A DNA stretch of 5,343 nucleotides, taken from positions 1-5,343 of the forward strand of contig DDCZ01000056.1 of assembly GCA_002336485.1 (NCBI GenBank), written 5' to 3'. Below the pieces are notes generated by a model. That model saw only the letters and a list, made by a program, of their open reading frames with translations, was not told the origin of the DNA and made no database searches. How positions within the stretch are numbered: the stretch's first letter is position 1; every line of letters begins with the position of its first letter. Both the position numbers and the translations under genes were made by a program. The stretch is from Flavobacteriales bacterium UBA1993 (lineage in GTDB: Bacteria > Bacteroidota > Bacteroidia > Flavobacteriales_G > Salibacteraceae). Positions 1 to 5,343 of this stretch are shown here, in pieces.

Positions 1-2
1 TT

Positions 3-491
3 TTGGCCTTCATAGCATTTGGTATGGTGGGTGTGTATCGTGTTTCAAAGCTTTCTTGGAGGGGACACATTGGCATGTGGTTGACGTGTTCAGTTAGTTT
101 TTTATTGTATTACTGGATTTTTGAAGCGACTGGCTCTGATTATTTGATTATCATGGCAGGTTTGGTTTGCTTCTCTGGTGTTAGTGAAGCTCTCGTTTGG
201 TTTTATGAAAGGTGGAATATTTATGACAATTTGGTTGGTGACATGCCGGCAGATAGTGACGAGAATAAGGAGTCAAACCGAGAGTGGTTTTTCGGACTGT
301 TCTCATCTCTATGCATATTGGTTTTTGTCTTCGTTGGGTTATACATATGGGATGGACGAGATCCTTTTGAAGTTGGATATATTACTCACACTTGGTCAAG
401 CCTCTTGGGTTTTGCCATGTTGTGTTTAGGATTTGGCCTTCCGTTGATTGGTTTTTCGGCTAGCTTGTTTTTGCAGAGTAATGAAGATTGA
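3..491 (+). CDS. Multi-spanning membrane protein of unknown function, 5' partial
   Basis: The reading frame is open to the left edge, so the true start probably lies upstream. The TTG at 3 could serve as a start but has no visible context, and the first in-frame ATG (24-26) would fall inside a hydrophobic stretch. The visible 162 residues hold about four strong membrane segments (roughly residues 22-41, 46-68, 95-116 and 131-157), plus a possible remnant of another at residues 1-13. A charged loop (residues 69-94, with an acidic D/E/N/K-rich core) separates the second and third segments. No catalytic motif, transporter signature or Cys/His metal site is visible, and I do not recognise the family. 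It is expected in the inner membrane. It ends 12 bases before a possible small ORF and 182 bases before the next clear gene, so a shared operon is possible but not shown. Confidence is high that it is coding and low for any function. Confidence 0.8.
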   Translation: MAFIAFGMVGVYRVSKLSWRGHIGMWLTCSVSFLLYYWIFEATGSDYLIIMAGLVCFSGVSEALVWFYERWNIYDNLVGDMPADSDENKESNREWFFGLFSSLCILVFVFVGLYIWDGRDPFEVGYITHTWSSLLGFAMLCLGFGLPLIGFSASLFLQSNED

Positions 492-503
492 TCGTAACAG
501 ATT

Positions 504-638
504 ATGAGCTTTGCTTTTGCGACAAGTTTGGAACGGATTCGTGGGGTTGACCTGCTCACACAGAATGACGAGATGTCCGACCCCGTCCGTTTTGCTCTTA
601 AAAAAAGAGGTTACAACGCAATTAGGCGTTATTGTTGA
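504..638 (+). CDS. Possible small ORF, 44 residues
   Basis: ATG AGC TTT at 504 opens a 44-codon frame that ends at TGA 636-638. It begins 12 bases after the stop of the membrane-protein gene, in the same phase but beyond two in-frame stops (489-491 and 495-497), so it is not simply a readthrough extension. The product is soluble and rather basic at its C-terminus (KKRGYNAIRRYC), with a mixed composition that looks protein-like rather than low-complexity. There is no Shine-Dalgarno sequence, which is uninformative in a Bacteroidota-like genome. I recognise no family. It could be a genuine small protein, the decayed end of a lost gene, or chance. Chance is realistic for a frame this short, hence the low confidence. 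Confidence 0.3.
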   Translation: MSFAFATSLERIRGVDLLTQNDEMSDPVRFALKKRGYNAIRRYC

Positions 639-643
639 ATAAG

Positions 644-651
644 TAGGTTTG
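644..651 (+). promoter_or_regulatory. Candidate Bacteroidota -7 promoter element (TAGGTTTG)
   Basis: TAGGTTTG matches the TAnnTTTG -7 consensus described for Bacteroidota primary sigma factors. It ends 22 bases before the ATG of the 823-residue gene, which would give a short leader of roughly 15-18 bases. No TTG -33 element lies at the expected spacing of about 19-21 bases upstream, which weakens the call. The region downstream (AATAATAAAAAACC) is A-rich, as is usual before starts in this phylum. Confidence 0.25.
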
Positions 652-673
652 ATAGAATAATAAAAAACCTGCC

Positions 674-3145
674 ATGAGCTTAGAAGAAATTCGTGAGTTG
701 TTCCACTCAGATGATGTTACTCGTATTAACGAGGCGGTTGAATGGCTGTTGAGCTCGAATGATACTGAGATGTATTCAGCTTGTCTCAAGGGCTGGAAGA
801 CAAGCGAAAATGGTGAAAAGGTTCAGTTGAAATTTGATAGTTCGTTGTTGGATGGTGAGGAGGCGATGATCAAGGAGGATCAATGGCGCAACGGCCATGG
901 TTCTTTTGCGGTTATAAGGTTGTTGGCTCAGCCGTTGGAAGGGGCTAGTTACGATTCATCACTGGACTTGAGCTTGTTGACAGAAGTTGGGTTGCAAGGA
1001 GTGCAATTTACGGTTTTGCCTCCGGCGTTGGCGCATTGCACTGCTTTGCGCAAACTCAAGTTAGATGGTTGTGAGGCAATTGAATATCTGGATGACGTGC
1101 GGTTAGTGCATTGTCTAATCCGGCATGATTCTGATTGGGTCACTCAAGCAATCGATAAAATTACTGTCGAATATGCGGAGGTAGCAGCGTGCTTTCAGGC
1201 AGAGTTGGATTCGCTTCCACGACCGTTCGATGGAGAAACTGGTCAGTCTGCAAGCCACGCGGAGCGGCTTATGTCCATTCGGAAGTGGAAAGAAAATAAT
1301 CGAACGTTGCCCAACCTTGTCCGGGGTCTAACTATTTTTCAAGTAAAAGAGCAGGAAGAACAACCGAATGAGGCTACAAAACTGATTCTTGACTATTTGA
1401 GTGAGAATAGTGCGAAAATGGTGCTGGACTCGATTCCGGATGTTGCAGTCGATCAAGTGCAGGTCGCAGCCATCGTTGAGCACCTGATTTATGGGTTGAA
1501 GCAGAATTCAGATGTATCTCGCTCAAATTGTATTCATCTGCGAGGAGATGTGAACCAATGGTATTTCTCATTCCTTGCCCGTGTCTCAGAGGTGAACTCT
1601 TTTTGGTGCTTGGCACTGCTCTACGAGCTACCGATAACAGCGGCTATTTCGGTGTGGGGTGGTGAGGTTTGGTGTCCAAAAATCATGTACAATGGTTCTG
1701 TGGTCATCCGAAATCATCACCGTGTAATAGTGCCGGACTACGTGGGAACGGTATTTCTCGATGAAGCTGAAGTGCAGACATTTTTGGGGCAATTGGACCA
1801 GTTTTCTCAGGATTGGTTGATGGCCGTTGGTACGGTTGGAGGCGAAGTCACACTGCATGAGAAGCCATCGGGAATCCGTAACGAGGCCATTCGCAACGGT
1901 AATAATTTTATCACCATTCTTGAGGACGCTGAAACTATGGGCACACTGCATCCCGCGATTCAGTCGTGGATCGGATTCGTTTTCGAAAACACCCGTTCAG
2001 GAATGATGCTTCGACTGGTCCCTGGCGGCGTGAGCTTCTACCGCACTTTTCGTGGGTCTGACGATTTTGATTACGCTTTGGAATACTTTGATTGGATTCA
2101 ATTCAACGAAGGTCAGATTGATAAAGAAATGCCGATGGGGCGCAAGGTCGATGAGTCTCCTTGGTCATTCAGTGGGGTTTCATGGGAGCAAGAAAGCGAA
2201 ATGCAAGATAAGTTTCTGTACACGGTTTTACAGGAGAGCTTCCAATATGATTTGATGGATGGATTCAATTCGCCAGAATTGGAGCAAAACAACCCCTTTG
2301 GAATTTCGAACATGGACGTGTTGTATTCTGAATTTGCGGCCTTTATGAAAAAAGATGCTCTTGACAATTCTCCATGGACACAGAAGATTTTTTCAAAGAA
2401 CGCGACTCATCCTATGGGTTACGAGGTCCTCGGAGATAAAAAACTCAATTTTTTGGCTGCTAATGGGTTTAACGCCATATTCAATTTTGCAGCGAGTTAC
2501 CAAACATCCGATCATAGCCTCGAGCTTTTGCCGGATATCATAGGTCTAATTGTGACGCGGCTGGAAAGCAAATTGTACGAGCTGAATTTCAAGAGAGCAA
2601 GTCTGAGCGCGTCAGAGTCAGAGCAGAGCAGGCCAATGAATCCGTGGGGTGAAATTACCGTATTCAATGAAAATAACACCATCGTGGTGATGACGTTTCC
2701 TTATGACTGTCATGTGCATAGACGTGCTGAAATCGACAGGCATTTTGGCGCTCGTGTGCTTGACATAAATATGGAGGAAGAAGAGTTTACGGAGTTGTCT
2801 GTGCGTCTCAATATCAACATTGATGATTCCGGCACTACGATTGATTCGATTGATGTCGAATTCTTAAAAGGTATGTTTGAAGATTACGTGGATTCTTATT
2901 GCGAAGGGGATTGGAGTTGTTTTTCTGATGGTTTCATGAATTTCATCCAGATTTACACTTCTATCCCAAACGGATTGCTCTTCGAAGTAGAAGAACTTGG
3001 AAAAGCATTTACATCTATTGAGAATTACGACTGGCCCGCCGAAGACACAAGCGGGTTAATTGCTCCTTATTTGAAAGTTTGGTTGCCGGATGCCGGAGTG
3101 AGTCAAGGATTTGATTCTGGAGATTTGGACTCGGGTAATATGTGA
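674..3145 (+). CDS. Large protein with N-terminal leucine-rich-repeat-like region; orphan C-terminal part
   Basis: This is a single uninterrupted 823-residue frame. An in-frame TAG at 653-655, with no start codon between it and ATG 674, fixes the start. No signal peptide or membrane segment is visible, so it is probably cytoplasmic. Residues 1-45 look helical (MSLEEIRELFHSDD..., then INEAVEWLL), a type of N-terminus I associate with Bacteroidota LRR proteins. Residues 97-143 resemble about two leucine-rich repeats (LSLLTEVGLQGV, LPPALAHCTALRKLKLDGC). Residues 150-290 are mainly charged and helical. Residues 291-480 look beta-rich and are rich in Trp and aromatics. Residues 641-656 form a Ser/Glu-rich likely linker. 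The C-terminus is acidic (runs of E near 701-704, and GDLDSG near the end). I see no nuclease, ATPase, protease or kinase motif. LRR segments usually bind proteins, so a recognition or scaffold role is possible but is inference. The HNH-like gene starts 51 bases downstream on the same strand, so co-transcription is possible. Confidence 0.9.
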   Translation: MSLEEIRELFHSDDVTRINEAVEWLLSSNDTEMYSACLKGWKTSENGEKVQLKFDSSLLDGEEAMIKEDQWRNGHGSFAVIRLLAQPLEGASYDSSLDLSLLTEVGLQGVQFTVLPPALAHCTALRKLKLDGCEAIEYLDDVRLVHCLIRHDSDWVTQAIDKITVEYAEVAACFQAELDSLPRPFDGETGQSASHAERLMSIRKWKENNRTLPNLVRGLTIFQVKEQEEQPNEATKLILDYLSENSAKMVLDSIPDVAVDQVQVAAIVEHLIYGLKQNSDVSRSNCIHLRGDVNQWYFSFLARVSEVNSFWCLALLYELPITAAISVWGGEVWCPKIMYNGSVVIRNHHRVIVPDYVGTVFLDEAEVQTFLGQLDQFSQDWLMAVGTVGGEVTLHEKPSGIRNEAIRNGNNFITILEDAETMGTLHPAIQSWIGFVFENTRSGMMLRLVPGGVSFYRTFRGSDDFDYALEYFDWIQFNEGQIDKEMPMGRKVDESPWSFSGVSWEQESEMQDKFLYTVLQESFQYDLMDGFNSPELEQNNPFGISNMDVLYSEFAAFMKKDALDNSPWTQKIFSKNATHPMGYEVLGDKKLNFLAANGFNAIFNFAASYQTSDHSLELLPDIIGLIVTRLESKLYELNFKRASLSASESEQSRPMNPWGEITVFNENNTIVVMTFPYDCHVHRRAEIDRHFGARVLDINMEEEEFTELSVRLNINIDDSGTTIDSIDVEFLKGMFEDYVDSYCEGDWSCFSDGFMNFIQIYTSIPNGLLFEVEELGKAFTSIENYDWPAEDTSGLIAPYLKVWLPDAGVSQGFDSGDLDSGNM

Positions 3146-3150
3146 CCCAA

Positions 3151-3158
3151 TAGGCTTG
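3151..3158 (+). promoter_or_regulatory. Weak candidate -7 element (TAGGCTTG) before the HNH-like gene
   Basis: TAGGCTTG matches five of the six fixed positions of the Bacteroidota TAnnTTTG element. A TTTG at 3124-3127, inside the end of the preceding gene, could be the -33 element, but the 23-base spacing is longer than usual. If real, it would give the HNH-like/kinase-like pair its own transcript with a leader of about 30 bases. The alternative is co-transcription from the 823-residue gene across the 51-base gap, where I see no terminator hairpin. Confidence 0.15.
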
Positions 3159-3196
3159 AACTTGACTTTTACGTGAACCGATGAATCATTGAAAAA

Positions 3197-3742
3197 ATGG
3201 AGGCTTCCAAAGTACTTTTAAACCACTTTCCAAAGTTTGAAGCGGACCCTGAGCATGCGCTCTATCTCGAGCTGATTTTCCTTGAGAAAAAAAGCTTTGA
3301 TGAAGCGGCACAAATAGGACCCATGCAGCGGTCGCGAATTGGTCTTCGCGAGACAGAGTTGAAACACATCCGTGAAGCATTAAATCGACCACGAAAACTG
3401 TGGAGGGAAAAGAAGATGAAAGTATGCTTTTGGGAGTTTGTAGACTGGTACCTCAGCAATTCTGATACATGCTACTATTGCGGAAGTCTGCAGGCTGATT
3501 TGACTCACCTCATAACTTCAGGGGAAATTCAAGCAAAAAGTGGGCGCGGTAAGACTTTGGAGTTGGAGCGCAAAATGCCCAATGAGCCATATTCGAACTT
3601 CCAAAATCTTGCCCTCGCCTGTTATTGGTGTAATAATGCAAAGACAGATAGTTTCTCAGAAGCTGAGTTTTCTGAAGAAGGAGGAATTGCAGATCAGATC
3701 GGGATAGTCCTCAGAAATAGGATTGCTAAATCTCAGGCATGA
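3197..3742 (+). CDS. HNH-like zinc-binding protein, catalytic His replaced
   Basis: This 181-residue soluble protein starts at ATG 3197. An in-frame TGA at 3182-3184 lies just upstream and no ATG, GTG or TTG start falls between. Residues 1-80 are helical and charged. Residues 88-155 form an HNH-type zinc-stabilised fold: CYYCG (Cys92, Cys95), then RGKTLELERKMP (117-128), Asn137, and ACYWCNNAKTD (Cys142, Cys145, Asn146). The arrangement matches the HNH pattern CxxC...DHxxP...N...CxxCNxxK, except that the DH pair carrying the general-base His is Glu124-Arg125. From memory, related Bacteroidota proteins carry LEIDR at this point, so the change may be a family trait rather than decay, but I could not check this. 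It may be a nuclease with altered chemistry or a nucleic-acid-binding protein without cleavage. Its stop overlaps the next gene's start in ATGA, implying translational coupling to the kinase-like partner. The fold call is fairly sure; activity is uncertain. Confidence 0.88.
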   Translation: MEASKVLLNHFPKFEADPEHALYLELIFLEKKSFDEAAQIGPMQRSRIGLRETELKHIREALNRPRKLWREKKMKVCFWEFVDWYLSNSDTCYYCGSLQADLTHLITSGEIQAKSGRGKTLELERKMPNEPYSNFQNLALACYWCNNAKTDSFSEAEFSEEGGIADQIGIVLRNRIAKSQA

Positions 3743-4314
3743 GTCACCGGCCTGTAACACGCAAAGAGCACGTGAGAAAGTGGGAGTTGTCGCAGTTACT
3801 CAGTGCATCGAAAGATACGGAGCGTCGTTGCGCAGCGATTGAAAGCTTGTCCAGAAAATATGCAGCACTGCCTTCGATGCGCTTTGAAAGGAACACAACA
3901 CAAATTATCCGCACACAAGAGTGGATTGCTGACGGCAGGAGCATTCACCGTGGTGGAGATGAGAGCGCATGGATGCGCCTCGCGGAGGCGCTAGAGGCTA
4001 AAGACGAATTGAACTTGGTGCACGGAGACTTGTGTGTGCGCAATTTGATCTGGTCAAAAGAGAGGGGGTGCTGCTTGGCAGTGGATTGGGAACCGGATTT
4101 AATTCAGGTACGGGGAAATAAGCAAGTATTCAAAGTGACGAAAGGCTACATCCAACCCAATGACATGGGACTTTCAGAGCCATTTTCAGTTCATAGCGAC
4201 CGTTATGCTTTTGCAAGGTGTTTGGAGCAGGTACGCAAGATTGAACTGCTCTCAAAAAAGGATGACACACTTGCGCCTTTATATCAAGAATCGGTCCGGA
4301 AGGCATTCAGATAA
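3739..4314 (+). CDS. Mini kinase-like protein (protein kinase/APH-type fold, reduced N-lobe)
   Basis: This 191-residue soluble protein has its start fixed by an in-frame TAA at 3727-3729 and by the ATGA overlap with the HNH-like gene. Its C-lobe carries a kinase-type catalytic core: VHGDLCVRNLIW (His95, Gly96, Asp97, Asn102) is the catalytic loop, AVDWEPD (Asp116) takes the place of DFG, and KGYIQPND (135-142) resembles the GYxxPE segment. SDRYAFAR (153-160) resembles the helix-F motif SDxYSFG. Residues 55-70 (IIRTQEWIADGRSI) look like the last N-lobe strand and hinge, and residues 27-44 could be a helix C. No glycine-rich loop and no beta-3 Lys are present, and about 250 residues is usual for a full kinase domain. 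The catalytic Asp, Asn and metal Asp are nevertheless kept, so it is not an obvious dead pseudokinase. It may phosphorylate, AMPylate or merely bind, perhaps acting on the HNH-like partner (inference). Confidence 0.85.
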   Translation: MSHRPVTRKEHVRKWELSQLLSASKDTERRCAAIESLSRKYAALPSMRFERNTTQIIRTQEWIADGRSIHRGGDESAWMRLAEALEAKDELNLVHGDLCVRNLIWSKERGCCLAVDWEPDLIQVRGNKQVFKVTKGYIQPNDMGLSEPFSVHSDRYAFARCLEQVRKIELLSKKDDTLAPLYQESVRKAFR

Positions 4315-4459
4315 AGCGAGAGTTTTGGTTTTGTTGTAAGTAGTTAATTTATATTACGACAAGTACTTAAACGCTCTTTATGAAAATCAATTCGAAATTG
4401 TCTTGCATCTTTCGAAAACGTAGACTCTGCACCTCAATTTCAATTAAAACTTAACAGCC
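4315..4459 (+). other. AT-rich intergenic region with a short inverted repeat
   Basis: These 145 bases separate the kinase-like gene from the 249-residue gene. They are AT-rich and hold no convincing ORF and no stem followed by a T-run. Arms TTCGAAA (4391-4397) and TTTCGAA (4410-4416) form a perfect 7-base inverted repeat around 12 bases. The first arm also sits in CAATT-CGA-AATTG (4388-4400), a 5-base-armed near-palindrome. An operator or transcript hairpin is possible, but such repeats arise by chance in AT-rich DNA. No TAnnTTTG match was found, so the promoter of the next gene is not located. The gap length suggests a separate transcript. Confidence 0.3.
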
Positions 4460-5209
4460 ATGGCCAAAGCATCTATTGCCATCAATGACTCTTTCATCTT
4501 CAGATTTCCTAAAAGGGAAGAGGAAAGCTCTTACGACGAAGCCAAGAAAGAATTCACAACAACGTACAAGCCTCACCCATTGTGCTTGCTAGAGCACTTT
4601 CTCGCCCATGCGCATCGCATTGAGGTCGCTCACAAAGGCATCACAGGCAGCTACATGGACTGGCAATACCATTTCAACCCCGCCACAGACCCGTTGTACT
4701 TGTTAGAGATGCAACTGGAGTTTGACGCGAAGGATGAGAACAACATGGGTGGTTACAACTGGGAATTTTCTGTGCCTGCGGAGAGCAAATTGACTTTCAG
4801 TGACTCTAAGGTGCATGAAGAAGACGAAGAATTTAGTTATGTCAGTATTCTCATCTCAGGCGAGATTTCGTGGGATTTTAACCCTAATCATTTTAAGAAA
4901 ATCAAGGAGAAAATGGAGCGCTATTGCCCTTGGGAAGATGTCGCCATGGGGCTCCGTTTGACCCTGAGGGAAAACTATCTCTGGAAGAAGGGAGACTTTC
5001 CAGGATTTAAGTCCGGTATGGAAGTGCCTAAGGGGGACCAGACTATTGACAATCTGCCCTTTGTTCTTGATCGCGTGCCAAAGTCTTGGTGTGTCATAAC
5101 CCATCGAGAGCCTAAGAAAGAGTGGGAGGTGGCCGTTAAGCACTGGACCAAGCTTGCGGACAAAAACGTCACATTCGGAGGCAAGTACTTAGCGCCATTC
5201 AATCCATGA
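4460..5209 (+). CDS. Hypothetical 249-residue soluble protein
   Basis: ATG GCC at 4460 follows an in-frame TAA (4445-4447) with no start codon between, so the start is well fixed, and the A-rich CAATTAAAAC upstream fits Bacteroidota initiation. No signal peptide or membrane segment is visible. The protein is rich in charged residues and has eight Trp. The N-terminal third is mixed, with a likely helix at 38-60 (CLLEHFLAHAHRIEVAHKG, containing three His). Residues 75-140 look beta-rich, alternating hydrophobic and acidic residues (LLEMQLEFDA, YVSILISGEISWDF). Residues 143-155 are a Lys-rich helix (HFKKIKEKMERY), followed by a further mixed alpha/beta region. I see no catalytic motif and do not recognise the family. 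It appears to use more C-ending codons than the 823-residue gene, judged by eye, which may mean a different origin. It may be a stand-alone accessory gene, and nothing ties it to the kinase/HNH pair except proximity and strand. Confidence 0.88.
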   Translation: MAKASIAINDSFIFRFPKREEESSYDEAKKEFTTTYKPHPLCLLEHFLAHAHRIEVAHKGITGSYMDWQYHFNPATDPLYLLEMQLEFDAKDENNMGGYNWEFSVPAESKLTFSDSKVHEEDEEFSYVSILISGEISWDFNPNHFKKIKEKMERYCPWEDVAMGLRLTLRENYLWKKGDFPGFKSGMEVPKGDQTIDNLPFVLDRVPKSWCVITHREPKKEWEVAVKHWTKLADKNVTFGGKYLAPFNP

Positions 5210-5259
5210 TTGTTTGTGTGTTTGCACCGAGGCTTTGCATCAGAAAAGATTGAGATGAA

Positions 5260-5343
5260 TCAAGAGTTAAAAATAAATTCTCGATGAAAGCCGGTGTGAT
5301 TTTTGTCTGCCAGGCGCTTATCGACAGGTTCCCAGTCTTGTGG
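5260..5343 (-). CDS. Possible 3' end of a convergent - strand gene, 5' partial
   Basis: Read on the complementary strand, the frame entering from the right edge is open for 27 codons and stops at TGA (bases 5262-5260). It encodes a soluble, charged tail (begins PQDWEPVDKRLADKN, ends REFIFNS). The composition looks like a genuine protein C-terminus, and the AT-rich bases after the stop would fit a gene end. If real, the gene would converge on the 249-residue gene. It overlaps the opposing candidate at 5284-5343, and the window is too short to decide between them. Confidence 0.3.
   Translation of the reverse strand, partial: PQDWEPVDKRLADKNHTGFHREFIFNS
5284..5343 (+). CDS. Possible start of a + strand gene, 3' partial
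   Basis: ATG AAA GCC at 5284 opens a frame of 20 codons that runs off the right edge (begins MKAGVIFVCQALIDRF). It is preceded by A/T-rich TTAAAAATAAATT, much like the other start regions here, and lies 74 bases after the previous stop on the same strand. The stretch is too short to recognise a family. It competes with an opposing partial frame over the same bases, and at most one of the two is likely to be real. Confidence 0.35.
   Translation, partial: MKAGVIFVCQALIDRFPVLW

Noticed and set aside
595..609. CTCTT-AAAAA-AAGAG hairpin as a possible terminator
   Set aside because: The stem is only five weak pairs and is not followed by a T-run. It lies inside the possible small ORF.
616..631. 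AACGC-AATTAG-GCGTT inverted repeat just before the candidate promoter
   Set aside because: The five-base arms are too short to distinguish from chance, and no related sequence occurs elsewhere in the window.
1374..1951. Antisense open frames across the large LRR-like gene
   Set aside because: They overlap a long, uninterrupted, protein-like sense frame and have skewed composition and no family resemblance. They are shadows of the real gene.
2609..2632. Short CAGAG-type tandem-like repeats
   Set aside because: They encode the Ser/Glu-rich linker (SASESEQS) of the 823-residue protein. The tract is too short and imperfect to be a repeat element.
3181..3192. ATG AAT CAT TGA mini-frame just before the HNH-like gene
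   Set aside because: A three-codon frame is expected by chance, and there is no attenuator-like hairpin around it.
3975..3991. GCGCCTC-GCG-GAGGCGC perfect hairpin
   Set aside because: It lies wholly inside the kinase-like coding frame (codons for RLAEA), has no T-run after it, and is explained by GC-rich codons.
5221..5239. Direct repeat TTTGCA...TTTGCA after the 249-residue gene
   Set aside because: Two six-base copies are too short to be an attachment site or element end, and no integrase or matching copy is present.

Overview
The window most likely comes from a member of the Bacteroidota (Bacteroidetes). None of the well-defined starts has a Shine-Dalgarno sequence. The translation-initiation regions are A-rich instead, for example AATAATAAAAAACC before 674 and TTGAAAAA before 3197. 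Two stretches resemble the TAnnTTTG -7 element of that phylum, and the leucine-rich-repeat and HNH-type proteins look like families I associate with it. GC content is moderate by eye and was not counted. No rRNA, tRNA, CRISPR array, IS element, integrase or recognisable housekeeping gene is present, so this reads as an accessory region of mostly orphan genes, all clearly on the + strand.

Layout: (1) 3-491 is the 3' part of a multi-spanning membrane protein whose start lies outside the window. (2) 492-673 is a gap holding a possible 44-residue small ORF (504-638) and a candidate promoter element. (3) 674-3145 encodes an 823-residue protein with an N-terminal helical/leucine-rich-repeat-like region and a long C-terminal part that I do not recognise. 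(4) 3197-4314 is a tight two-gene unit. The first gene encodes an HNH-like zinc-binding protein with CxxC...CxxCN motifs, in which the usual catalytic His is Arg. The second overlaps it by ATGA and encodes a 191-residue kinase-like protein that keeps the HGD...N...D catalytic residues but lacks most of the N-lobe. (5) 4315-4459 is an AT-rich gap with a short inverted repeat. (6) 4460-5209 encodes a 249-residue soluble protein of unknown family. (7) 5210-5343 is the right edge, where two opposing partial reading frames compete.

The best candidate for an undescribed system is the HNH-like/mini-kinase pair. Four-base overlap implies translational coupling, so the two products probably act together. 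A nuclease-fold protein with an altered active site beside a kinase-fold protein with a reduced N-lobe suggests a regulatory, toxin-antitoxin-like or defence-like module. That function is inference: nothing in the sequence proves it. Whether the 823-residue LRR gene (51 bases upstream) and the 249-residue gene (145 bases downstream) belong to the same system cannot be decided from one window.
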